Positions 1-5,707 of a DNA stretch of 9,412 nt are shown piece after piece. Numbering within the stretch: position 1 is the stretch's first letter; every line of letters starts with the position of its first letter. The translations under genes and the position numbers were made by a program. Source of the DNA: an uncultured Eubacteriales bacterium (GTDB lineage: Bacteria; Bacillota; Clostridia; Oscillospirales; CAG-272); NCBI GenBank assembly GCA_934462825.1, contig CAKSIP010000046.1, positions 1-9,412 of the forward strand, read 5' to 3'. The notes below the pieces were generated by a model. The model did not search any database, had not been told where the DNA came from, and saw only the letters and a list, made by a program, of their open reading frames with translations.

Positions 1-76
1 CACTCTCTGAATCAGAAGTTGTCACCGAGGTGACGCAACCTGAATCTAGCGCGTCTGCCAATTCCGCCATACCCGC
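1..76 (-). tRNA. tRNA-Leu(CAG), 5' half normal; 3' half abnormal and cut by window edge
   Basis: Read on the minus strand from base 76, the first 39 bases are a good class II leucine tRNA. They give acceptor strand GCGGGTA, TG, a 3-bp D stem (GCG/CGC) around a GG-containing D loop, anticodon strand CTAGA, and loop TTCAGGT with anticodon CAG. The expected returning strand TCTAG is missing; TGCGT follows instead. Bases 1-37 hold a GTCACC/GGTGAC hairpin that could pass for a variable arm, but no TTCRANY T loop and no returning acceptor strand are visible. A full tRNA-Leu of about 85 bases would extend some 10 bases beyond the window. A consensus promoter lies just upstream, so the locus is probably transcribed. 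It may be a decayed gene, an interrupted gene (intron or integration in the anticodon arm), or a tRNA with unusual 3' arms. The 5'-half identity is firm; functionality is uncertain. Confidence 0.6.
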
Positions 77-85
77 AAAGTGCTT

Positions 86-103
86 TTGAAGCGATTGCTT
101 CAA
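86..103 (-). other. Stem-loop in the tRNA-Leu 5' leader
   Basis: TTGAAGC and GCTTCAA form a perfect 7-bp stem with a 4-base loop. It lies between the predicted transcription start (about 107) and the mature tRNA 5' end (76), so it would be part of the precursor leader. No T-tract follows it in either direction, so it does not look like a terminator. Confidence 0.45.
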
Positions 104-113
104 CGACTTTCTT

Positions 114-142
114 ATTTTATCACAAACTTGATGCCTTGTCAA
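114..142 (-). promoter_or_regulatory. Sigma-A promoter for the tRNA-Leu locus
   Basis: On the minus strand there is TTGACA (137-142), a 17-base spacer, and TAAAAT (114-119). Transcription would start near 107, about 30 bases before the tRNA 5' end. The -35 is perfect and the -10 has one mismatch, at optimal spacing. A strong promoter here argues against the tRNA locus being an inert remnant. Confidence 0.75.
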
Positions 143-164
143 TAGTTTTTTTGAAAAATGAAGC

Positions 165-238
165 AGAAAAACTGATGCCAATCGGTAAAGCATGCTTTGT
201 CGGCAATTTCCCTATGTCAATAGACGGACTGCATAGGG
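165..238 (-). terminator. Probable termination region after mtnN, two stem-loops
   Basis: Downstream of the mtnN stop on the minus strand, CCCTATG/CATAGGG (210-216 with 232-238) forms a 7-bp stem with a 15-base loop. It is followed by a second hairpin (176-205) built around the palindrome AAAGCATGCTTT and closed by TGCC/GGCA. A short T run comes after the second hairpin. Neither is textbook, but together they sit where mtnN transcription should end, just before the tRNA promoter. Confidence 0.4.
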
Positions 239-245
239 AGGCTGC

Positions 246-932
246 TCACAGCTGACGGATTACGTCGGATAAAATGAGAAACGAGCGAGAAATGGCGAGA
301 GGGAGAAAAACGCTGTAGTCCATGCCGGAACTGTCGTCCGCATTATCCGAAATTGTCCGAAGAACGGTAAAAGGAACCGAATTGATGTAGCAGACATGGC
401 CGATGGCGGCGCCTTCCATTTCACAAGCAATGGAATGAAATAAAGAGCGGATTCGTTCTTTCTGCGGAGCCGTGGAAACAAACTGATCGCCGGAAGCAAC
501 GGTGCCTTTCAAGTACGGAAAGCCCTGCTGCGAGGCAGCCTTTTCGGCAAGCTTGGCCAAGGTGGCGTCGGCCGGAATGTGTATTATGTTCAGCCCGGAA
601 ATCATCCCGACAGGATCGCCTACCGCGGAGGTGTCCATGTCATGCTGCACAACATCGGAGGCGATGGCAATATCTCCGATGGAAAGGGAAGGTGTCAAGG
701 TTCCTCCCACCCCTGTGTTAATGATATAGGTGGGGTGATAGGTTAGTATCATCGTTTGAGCGCAAACGGCGGCAAAAACCTTTCCAACGCCGGATTGAGC
801 CACTACCACATCCTTCCCGCAAAAACGTCCGCTGACAAATTCGATCCCGCTTTGCGTGCGTGTCTGCTTGTCCGTCATGGCCGCTTTGATTTCGGCCGCT
901 TCGGCTTTCATTGCTACGATAATTCCGATCAT
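246..932 (-). CDS. mtnN: 5'-methylthioadenosine/S-adenosylhomocysteine nucleosidase
   Basis: This 228-residue cytosolic enzyme is expected to cleave adenine from methylthioadenosine and S-adenosylhomocysteine. That feeds methionine salvage, the activated methyl cycle and, where luxS exists, autoinducer-2 synthesis. The fold signature is complete: MIGIIVAMKAEAAEI at the N terminus with catalytic-type Glu11, a nucleoside-binding SGVGKV loop (47-52), INTGVGG (71-77), ASGDQF (146-151), CEMEGAA (170-176) with ribose-binding Glu173, and ISDNAD (194-199) with Asp196 matching the E. coli catalytic aspartate. Length matches E. coli MtnN (232). An in-frame ATG at 1025 exists, but it lies upstream of the promoter at 993-1021. 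The start at 932 follows an AAGGAG site and matches the family N terminus. The gene stands alone, divergent from the 72-residue protein gene. Confidence 0.93.
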   Translation of the reverse strand: MIGIIVAMKAEAAEIKAAMTDKQTRTQSGIEFVSGRFCGKDVVVAQSGVGKVFAAVCAQTMILTYHPTYIINTGVGGTLTPSLSIGDIAIASDVVQHDMDTSAVGDPVGMISGLNIIHIPADATLAKLAEKAASQQGFPYLKGTVASGDQFVSTAPQKERIRSLFHSIACEMEGAAIGHVCYINSVPFTVLRTISDNADDSSGMDYSVFLPLAISRSFLILSDVIRQL

Positions 933-992
933 GTATTGCCGTTCTCCTTGTAATCTGCCTGAAAAGCGCAGGGCGTTTTTCATGTTCATATT

Positions 993-1021
993 ATTATAAT
1001 ACGGGAAGGGACTTCTGTCAA
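993..1021 (-). promoter_or_regulatory. Sigma-A promoter for mtnN
   Basis: On the minus strand TTGACA (1016-1021) and TATAAT (993-998) are both perfect consensus, separated by exactly 17 bases. Transcription would begin near 986, giving a leader of about 55 bases before the ATG at 932. This placement excludes the upstream in-frame ATG at 1025 as a start. Confidence 0.88.
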
Positions 1022-1028
1022 GCATACG

Positions 1029-1057
1029 TTGACAAATCGCAAAGAAAACGATATAAT
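1029..1057 (+). promoter_or_regulatory. Sigma-A promoter for the 72-residue protein gene
   Basis: TTGACA (1029-1034), a 17-base spacer and TATAAT (1052-1057) are perfect consensus on the plus strand. Its -35 box is seven bases from the -35 box of the opposing mtnN promoter. Transcription should begin near 1064, giving a leader of about 30 bases with the ribosome site at 1081-1087. Confidence 0.88.
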
Positions 1058-1093
1058 AGATATAACAATGGTAAGCATCAAAGGAGGCCTTTT

Positions 1094-1312
1094 ATGGGAA
1101 AGATGAGTTGCGAATATGATATTGAAGGGGAACGGTACCGCGTGGAGGCACGTGCCTGCCCGTGGTTGGGGCGTGTGACAGTTTCCATTAACGGAGAGAA
1201 ATTTGTGCTTCGCTCATCCCCGTTTCGGATCAAACGCTGTGAACCGTTTATGATCGGTCAAAAGCGGTGCATGCTGACCGTTTCCTCGTGGGGCAAAATC
1301 TCTATTGAATAA
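1094..1312 (+). CDS. Small hypothetical protein, 72 residues, four cysteines
   Basis: I do not recognise the family. The gene is very likely real: it has a perfect promoter at 1029-1057 and an AAGGAGG site six bases before the ATG. The protein has no signal peptide or membrane segment, so it is probably cytosolic. It reads as alternating short beta strands with tight turns (for example VTVSING at 28-34 and SSWGKISIE at the end), suggesting a small beta-sheet or barrel fold. It is basic, with many Arg and Lys residues, and carries Cys6, Cys22, Cys49 and Cys59, which are too far apart for CxxC pairs. Nucleic-acid or metal binding is possible but only a guess. The gene is divergent from mtnN and convergent with the lipid kinase gene, so it forms its own transcription unit. 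Confidence 0.8.
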   Translation: MGKMSCEYDIEGERYRVEARACPWLGRVTVSINGEKFVLRSSPFRIKRCEPFMIGQKRCMLTVSSWGKISIE

Positions 1313-1352
1313 GCTTGATCTTGTCGCAAGCTCACGCAGAGAGCAAAGAAAG

Positions 1353-1387
1353 AGGAAAAGGGAAAAGGGAAAAGGGAAAAGGCAAAA
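1353..1387. repeat. Tandem repeat of a 7-base GGGAAAA unit
   Basis: Five consecutive 7-base units lie just downstream of the 72-residue gene. The middle three are perfect GGGAAAA; the first is AGGAAAA and the last GGCAAAA. The run is purine-only on the plus strand except for one C, and lies in a purine-rich stretch from about 1339. It is non-coding and may vary in copy number by slippage. Confidence 0.85.
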
Positions 1388-1416
1388 GCATCGAATATTC
1401 TGACAAGACAAATGCA

Positions 1417-1456
1417 AATCGAGGTCGGATTCCTAAAAAGGAACCCGACCTCGATT
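1417..1456. terminator. Long hairpin between convergent genes, probable bidirectional terminator
   Basis: A perfect 12-bp stem pairs AATCGAGGTCGG (1417-1428) with CCGACCTCGATT (1445-1456). An inner TTCC/GGAA stem (1430-1433 with 1440-1443) continues it past one mismatch. It lies between the stops of the 72-residue gene (+) and the lipid kinase (-). The T-tracts outside the stem are weak in both directions, so termination strength is uncertain, but position and stability favour that role. Confidence 0.65.
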
Positions 1457-1470
1457 GATTATAAGAAGGC

Positions 1471-2358
1471 TTATACTTTGGCGAACGTGTCAGCCGTTTT
1501 CCCGGTTTTTATCGTATAACCGGTCACACCGAGGATGGTTTCTCCGTCAATTTGCAGCGCGGTGGGACGGTCAAATTCCACCGTGATATTGCGCCCGGTG
1601 TGTACCGCCACCATTTCGGTGTGCTTGACGTGCTCCCCCTTAAAAATGGAGGGGAATACCATCAGTGTTTTCAATTTGCCCGAGCCAAACATAAGTACCG
1701 TGGAGACACTGCCGTTTCCGAGACGCTCTTGCTGGGGAGCCGTCATCATGCCCCCTCCGTAAAAACGTCCGTTCATGGTGGGCGCCAACCATACCTTGTG
1801 ATAAGAATGGCGCACGCCGTCTACCGTGACAACCGCGTTGGTGGTGTGATAGTGGAACAAAAGGCCCTTAATGGCAATCGCGGCATAGTTGATCGGCTTG
1901 TCTGTCGTACCGCGCAACCGATCTCCCACTTCGCAGCAGTAACCGTCAATGCCGTAGCCTACGCCATTGATAAAGCGGTAATCCTTACCTTGAACCGTCA
2001 CCGTGGGAAGGTTTTGCAGATAAGGCGTGATGAGAATCGGGGCAGAACCTTTTTCCTTGCCGAGATCGTGCAGAAAATCATTCCCGCTGCCGGTCGCATA
2101 ATAATAGATTTCGTTCGGAATCGAAAGCCCGTCGGTGTCATTGACAAAGCGGTTTAAGGTGCCGTCTCCGCCGGCAAGGATGATCTTGTCCTCTTCAAAA
2201 AGCTTCGCAAAAAAAGCGGAATAATCGGCAATTTGCGTCATGTCGCAAAAAACAAGCTCGGCTTCTTTCAGCGCATCGCAATCGGCCAATTTTTTGGCCT
2301 CGGCTTCGCCGGTGTGATTTCCCGCGATAGGATTAAAAAGAACATAATATTTTCCCAT
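1471..2358 (-). CDS. Diacylglycerol kinase-family lipid kinase (DagK/YegS-like)
   Basis: This 295-residue protein has the DAGK catalytic fold. Members use ATP to phosphorylate lipid alcohols such as diacylglycerol at the inner membrane face and recycle them into phospholipid synthesis. The N terminus LFNPIAG (7-13) is the usual first strand. GGDGTLN (63-69) is the nucleotide-binding signature, ATGSGNDF (88-95) the second conserved loop, NGVGYGIDG (131-139) opens the C-terminal domain, and GGGMMTAP (201-208) and LQIDGE (268-273) are typical of the beta-sandwich lobe. No membrane segment is seen. Length is normal (about 290-300). The ATG at 2358 fits the family start exactly, but no clear Shine-Dalgarno precedes it, which is unusual among its neighbours. 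A promoter lies 110 bases upstream. The natural lipid substrate cannot be told from sequence. Confidence 0.9.
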   Translation of the reverse strand: MGKYYVLFNPIAGNHTGEAEAKKLADCDALKEAELVFCDMTQIADYSAFFAKLFEEDKIILAGGDGTLNRFVNDTDGLSIPNEIYYYATGSGNDFLHDLGKEKGSAPILITPYLQNLPTVTVQGKDYRFINGVGYGIDGYCCEVGDRLRGTTDKPINYAAIAIKGLLFHYHTTNAVVTVDGVRHSYHKVWLAPTMNGRFYGGGMMTAPQQERLGNGSVSTVLMFGSGKLKTLMVFPSIFKGEHVKHTEMVAVHTGRNITVEFDRPTALQIDGETILGVTGYTIKTGKTADTFAKV

Positions 2359-2387
2359 GACATTTAACGGCTTTTCACGAGAGCGAC

Positions 2388-2468
2388 TTATAAGGAATCG
2401 TTGTTCGGATAGCCCCTTCCATTTCCATAAACTGTGGTTGCAAGTCCTACTATCGTACCGGCACCCAT
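2388..2468 (-). CDS. Possible 26-codon leader ORF upstream of the lipid kinase
   Basis: On the minus strand an ATG at 2468 opens 26 codons, beginning MGAGTIVGLATT and ending YPNNDSL, with a TAA at 2388-2390. The ATG lies only about 8 bases after the -10 box (2476-2481), so it would be at or within a base or two of the transcript 5' end. Translation would therefore have to be leaderless. It ends 29 bases before the lipid kinase ATG, which itself lacks an obvious ribosome site, so coupling or attenuation is conceivable. It may equally be an untranslated leader that happens to be open. Confidence 0.25.
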   Translation of the reverse strand: MGAGTIVGLATTVYGNGRGYPNNDSL

Positions 2469-2475
2469 CCTTTCT

Positions 2476-2504
2476 ATTGTAAAGGATACAAGCCGTTTTG
2501 TCAA
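2476..2504 (-). promoter_or_regulatory. Sigma-A promoter for the lipid kinase
   Basis: On the minus strand there is TTGACA (2499-2504), a 17-base spacer and TACAAT (2476-2481). Transcription would start near 2469, giving a leader of about 110 bases before the kinase ATG at 2358. That leader is longer than a simple ribosome site needs. I recognise no known riboswitch in it. Confidence 0.8.
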
Positions 2505-2651
2505 GAAAAATGTCGAATTATGGGGCATCCTGAAAGTTAAACCAACCGGGAAAGCTCAATGAAAACGAAAAAATCCGTTTTCTGTCCGGCGTATTTTGAG
2601 CGGTTCTTGGGCGGTTTTGCCTTCCATATCTTATTTTTTTGTTTTTGGGGG
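2505..2651. other. Non-coding spacer between lipid kinase promoter and gap terminators
   Basis: I see no gene here. The only structure is a 7-bp hairpin, GAAAACG (2561-2567) with CGTTTTC (2576-2582), around an A-rich loop. Read on the minus strand its loop and flank are T-rich, so it could be a weak third stop for readthrough from gap. The stretch 2626-2650 is T- and G-rich without further pattern. Confidence 0.4.
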
Positions 2652-2678
2652 AAGAAAAACGGCGGCGCTTTGCCGCCG
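2652..2678 (-). terminator. Rho-independent terminator of gap (distal)
   Basis: Read on the minus strand, CGGCGGC pairs with GCCGCCG over 7 GC-only base pairs around a 5-base loop. A T-rich tail (TTTTTCTT, plus-strand 2652-2659) follows at once. This is the textbook intrinsic terminator form, oriented for gap. Confidence 0.85.
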
Positions 2679-2692
2679 AGATCAACGTCGTT

Positions 2693-2731
2693 GGGGGAGT
2701 AAAAAACTCATTTTGAGTTTTTTACTCCCCC
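2693..2731. terminator. Perfect 17-bp inverted repeat after gap, probable terminator
   Basis: The arms 2693-2709 and 2715-2731 are perfectly complementary over 17 bp around a 5-base ATTTT loop, and one more A-T pair is possible. The stem is GGGGG-rich at its base and holds a six-A tract in one arm and a six-T tract in the other, so the stem itself carries the U-tract in either direction. It begins 29 bases after the gap stop and is followed by the GC-rich terminator at 2652-2678, giving a tandem pair. Confidence 0.75.
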
Positions 2732-2760
2732 ATTTTCGTTGTATTCAGTGAAAGGCTGAC

Positions 2761-3792
2761 TTAGTTGAGTTCAGCGAAATACTTGATGGTGCGAACCATC
2801 TGGCTGGTGTAGCTGTTCTCGTTGTCGTACCAAGAAACGACCTGAACCTGGTAGGTGTCGTCATCAATCTTAGCAACCATGGTCTGGGTAGCATCGAACA
2901 GAGAACCGTAACGCATACCGATAACGTCGGAAGAAACGATTTCATCCTCATTGTAACCATAGGACTCGTTGGAAGCAGCCTTCATAGCGGCATTGATGCC
3001 TTCCTTGGTGATGTCCTTGCCCTTGACAACAGCCACAAGAATGGTGGTGGAGCCTGTGGGAGTAGGAACGCGCTGAGCGGAACCGATCAGCTTGCCGTTC
3101 AGTTCAGGGATAACAAGGCCGATAGCCTTAGCAGCACCGGTGGAGTTCGGAACGATGTTCTGAGCGCCGGCACGAGATCTTCTCAGGTCACCCTTTCTCT
3201 GGGGGCCGTCAAGGATCATCTGGTCGCCGGTGTAAGCATGAACAGTAGTCATGATACCGGACTGAATGGGAGCGTATGCGTTAAGAGCCTGAGCCATAGG
3301 AGCGAGGCAGTTCGTGGTGCAGGAGGCAGCCGAAATGATCTGATCCTCTGCGGTCAGCGTGTTGTGGTTTACGTTGAACACGATGGTCTTAAGGTCGTTA
3401 CCTGCGGGAGCGGAAATAACAACTTTCTTAGCGCCTGCATTGATGTGAGCCATGGACTTCTCTTTGGAAGTGTAAAAACCTGTGCATTCCAAAACGACAT
3501 CCACATCCAGCTTGCCCCACGGGCAGTTGTTGGCGTCCTTTTCGGCATAGATCTTGATTTCCTTTCCGTCAACGATGATAGAATCTTCGGTAGCGGAAAC
3601 CGTGTGTTTGCCTTCGCCGATGCGGCCGCAGAAAGAACCCTGAGCGGTATCGTACTTCAGCAGGTGAGCCAGCATCTTGGGGCTGGTCAGGTCGTTGATA
3701 GCAACAACTTCATAACCCTCTGCATCGAACATCTGACGGAAAGCCAGACGACCGATACGGCCGAAGCCGTTAATAGCAACTTTAACAGACAT
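2761..3792 (-). CDS. gap: Glyceraldehyde-3-phosphate dehydrogenase (phosphorylating, NAD-dependent)
   Basis: This 343-residue cytosolic glycolytic enzyme converts glyceraldehyde-3-phosphate, NAD and phosphate to 1,3-bisphosphoglycerate. The Rossmann loop NGFGRIGR is at 8-15 and IND (32-34) supplies the aspartate that favours NAD over NADP. The active-site segment SAASCTTNCLAP (154-165) carries nucleophile Cys158, with partner His185 in TTVHAYTGDQ. The substrate loop RRSRAGAQNIVP (204-215), the NSTGAAKA segment (216-223) and the C-terminal WYDNENSY (321-328) are all intact. The ATG follows GGAGGA by about seven bases. The gene is transcribed alone from the promoter at 3868-3895 and ends in tandem terminators. 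No pgk or tpi lies beside it, so it is not in a glycolytic operon here. Codons and motifs suggest a highly expressed gene. Confidence 0.97.
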   Translation of the reverse strand: MSVKVAINGFGRIGRLAFRQMFDAEGYEVVAINDLTSPKMLAHLLKYDTAQGSFCGRIGEGKHTVSATEDSIIVDGKEIKIYAEKDANNCPWGKLDVDVVLECTGFYTSKEKSMAHINAGAKKVVISAPAGNDLKTIVFNVNHNTLTAEDQIISAASCTTNCLAPMAQALNAYAPIQSGIMTTVHAYTGDQMILDGPQRKGDLRRSRAGAQNIVPNSTGAAKAIGLVIPELNGKLIGSAQRVPTPTGSTTILVAVVKGKDITKEGINAAMKAASNESYGYNEDEIVSSDVIGMRYGSLFDATQTMVAKIDDDTYQVQVVSWYDNENSYTSQMVRTIKYFAELN

Positions 3793-3867
3793 GGTAAAAT
3801 CCTCCGTTTTATATATATTTTGATTTTAACGATTGGTGGAAGGAACGGGGAACCCCCTTTCTTTCCA

Positions 3868-3895
3868 ATTATATATTTTAGCGCATTTTTGACAA
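3868..3895 (-). promoter_or_regulatory. Sigma-A promoter for gap
   Basis: On the minus strand there is TTGTCA (3890-3895), a 16-base spacer and TATAAT (3868-3873). Transcription near 3861 gives a leader of about 70 bases. The leader starts with a G-rich stretch that can form a tight GGGG/CCCC hairpin (about 3846-3856) and ends with the GGAGG site. I found no clear binding site for a known glycolytic regulator. Confidence 0.7.
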
Positions 3896-4095
3896 ATATA
3901 CAATAGCCCATGGGAAAATTTATCAATTTTGTTACAATCGAAGGATAAATTTAGTCAAAAATGCGTCTTTCTCGTGGAAAATGACCGAGAATCCAAGGAA
4001 AAAACAGGATTTTTATGGCTTTAGGTAACGGGCCTTCCACAGTTTTCCAAAAAGGACGCGTTGCTTCGGAAAAACGAAAAATCCCGCGATATGTC
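3896..4095. other. AT-rich spacer between the divergent gap and proS promoters
   Basis: This stretch is AT-rich and holds no ORF I would support and no strong inverted repeat. A TTGACT on the minus strand near 3953-3958 could be part of a second, weaker gap promoter, but no good -10 box follows it. I see nothing else. Confidence 0.35.
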
Positions 4096-4124
4096 TTGAC
4101 AGAAAGAGGAGGATGATTTATAAT
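4096..4124 (+). promoter_or_regulatory. Sigma-A promoter for proS
   Basis: TTGACA (4096-4101), a 17-base spacer and TATAAT (4119-4124) are perfect consensus. The leader from about 4131 to 4213 is some 80 bases and holds one small hairpin, CCGGA/TCCGG (4162-4166 with 4174-4178). It is too short for a T-box riboswitch, so tRNA-responsive control as seen for some aminoacyl-tRNA synthetase genes is not indicated. Confidence 0.88.
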
Positions 4125-4213
4125 AAAGTGATACGTTATTATTGGAGCGACCGCGTTGTTCCCGGACAAAAAATCCGGTCAGAGCAGAGGTCAGAAAGGA
4201 GCGGTCATAGAAT

Positions 4214-5674
4214 ATGGCAGCACAGCAACAGAAACAAAACAATAAAAAAATGGTAGAACAGATTACATCCATGGATGTGGATTTTGCCCAGTGGTATACC
4301 GATGTGGTGAAAAAAGCGGAATTGGCCGATTATTCGGGCGTGAAGGGATGTATGGTGATCCGTCCTTACGGCTACGCAATTTGGGAAAACATCCAGCATG
4401 ATCTTGATAAAAGATTCAAAAAGCTTGGACACGAAAACGTCTATATGCCGATGTTTATCCCGGAAAGCCTTTTGCAGAAAGAAAAGGATCATGTGGAGGG
4501 CTTTGCGCCGGAATGTGCCGTTGTTACAATCGGAGGACAGACTCCGTTGACGGAGCGGCTGATCGTGCGGCCGACATCGGAAACCCTGTTTTGCGAGCAT
4601 TATAAAAACATTATTCAATCCTATCGTGACCTGCCGAAGCTCTATAACCAGTGGTGCAATGTGGTTCGGTGGGAAAAAACCACGCGTCCATTCCTGCGCA
4701 CCTCGGAATTTTTGTGGCAGGAAGGCCATACCATGCACGAAACCGAAAAGGAAGCCCGGGAAGAAACCCTCCGCATGCTACAGTGCTATGAGGATTTTTA
4801 CAGAGAAACCCTGGCGATTCCCGCCATTGTGGGACGCAAAACCGAAAAGGAAAAGTTTGCCGGCGCCATGGAAACATATACAATTGAGCCGATGATGCAC
4901 AATGGTGTGGCTTTGCAGGGCGGTACGTCTCATTACTTCGGTGACGGCTTTGCCCGCGCTTTCGGCATTACCTTTACCGACCGTGAAAACAAGATGCAGT
5001 ACCCGCACCAAACGTCCTGGGGCGTTTCCACCCGTATGATCGGTGCGATTATTATGACGCACGGCGATGACAATGGCCTGATTCTGCCTCCCGGCGTTGC
5101 TCCGATACAGGTAGCAATCATTCCCGTGGCACAGCATAAAGAAGGTGTTTTGGAGGCTGCCGGAAAGCTGCGCGACCGTTTGGTAGATAGGGACATTCGC
5201 GTTAAGCTGGACGATAGCGAAAACTCCACCGGCTGGAAATTCTCGCAGTATGAAATGAAGGGCGTTCCGGTGCGTTTGGAGCTTGGCCCGCGCGACATTG
5301 AAGCGGGAACCTGCGTGCTGGTTAGCCGTGTAACGCGGGAGAAGTCCGTGATTTCGCTGGAGAATCTGGAGGAAGAAGTGGAAAAGGCTCTGCGCCGTGT
5401 TCACGACGAGCTGTACGAGAGAGCCTTGCAGAATCTTCACGAAAAGACCAGCGATGCTCATAGCTATGAAGAGTTTTTGGATCTTGCGGAAAACCACCCC
5501 GGATTTATTCGTGCTATGTGGTGCGGCGATGCCGCTTGCGAGGACAAGCTGAAGGATGTGACCGGCGGCGTGAAGTCCCGTTGTATTCCGTTCCATGAGG
5601 ATACTTTGAGCGATGTGTGCGTGTGCTGCGGAAAGCCTGCCAAGCACATGGTAGTCTTTGGAAGACAGTATTGA
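4214..5674 (+). CDS. proS: Prolyl-tRNA synthetase, archaeal/eukaryotic type with zinc-binding tail
   Basis: This 486-residue class II synthetase charges tRNA-Pro with proline. Motif 2 is at VVRWEKTTRPFLRTSEFLWQ (150-169), the proline pocket includes GGTSHYFG (236-243) and motif 3 is SWGVSTRMIGAI (268-279). An anticodon-binding domain follows at about 295-400. There is no editing insertion between motifs 2 and 3, which separates it from the long bacterial ProS and makes it the short type 3 form, as in Thermus. The C-terminal domain has Cys437, Cys442, Cys457 and the cluster Cys469/471/472, consistent with the family's structural zinc site, and ends in Tyr, whose carboxylate reaches the active site in homologues. 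The ATG follows AAAGGAG by 12 bases, slightly long. The gene is monocistronic by its own promoter and a following hairpin. Confidence 0.95.
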   Translation: MAAQQQKQNNKKMVEQITSMDVDFAQWYTDVVKKAELADYSGVKGCMVIRPYGYAIWENIQHDLDKRFKKLGHENVYMPMFIPESLLQKEKDHVEGFAPECAVVTIGGQTPLTERLIVRPTSETLFCEHYKNIIQSYRDLPKLYNQWCNVVRWEKTTRPFLRTSEFLWQEGHTMHETEKEAREETLRMLQCYEDFYRETLAIPAIVGRKTEKEKFAGAMETYTIEPMMHNGVALQGGTSHYFGDGFARAFGITFTDRENKMQYPHQTSWGVSTRMIGAIIMTHGDDNGLILPPGVAPIQVAIIPVAQHKEGVLEAAGKLRDRLVDRDIRVKLDDSENSTGWKFSQYEMKGVPVRLELGPRDIEAGTCVLVSRVTREKSVISLENLEEEVEKALRRVHDELYERALQNLHEKTSDAHSYEEFLDLAENHPGFIRAMWCGDAACEDKLKDVTGGVKSRCIPFHEDTLSDVCVCCGKPAKHMVVFGRQY

Positions 5675-5707
5675 TTTTGCGCCTGTCAGAAAGGATGGCG
5701 TGACGAT

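Noticed and set aside
933..1025. N-terminal extension of mtnN to the in-frame ATG at 1025
   Set aside because: The consensus promoter at 993-1021 lies inside this extension, and the family N terminus begins at the ATG at 932 after an AAGGAG site.
1353..1387. CRISPR-like or mobile repeat
   Set aside because: The units are contiguous 7-mers without spacers, and no cas or transposase gene is near.
1552..2157. 201-codon open frame antisense to the lipid kinase
   Set aside because: It lies wholly within a gene with intact family motifs and has no start signals of its own.
3238..3906. 222-codon open frame antisense to gap
   Set aside because: It overlaps gap and its promoter, and the translation shows no domain.
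4125..4213. T-box riboswitch in the proS leader
   Set aside because: The leader is only about 80 bases, with one short hairpin and no terminator/antiterminator arrangement.
4021..4272. Small minus-strand frames in the gap-proS spacer
   Set aside because: They cross the proS promoter and start, lack ribosome sites, and give cysteine/phenylalanine-rich nonsense typical of AT-rich spacer.
4778..5647. 289-codon open frame antisense to proS
   Set aside because: It is a mirror of a highly conserved synthetase gene and has no ribosome site or recognisable domain.
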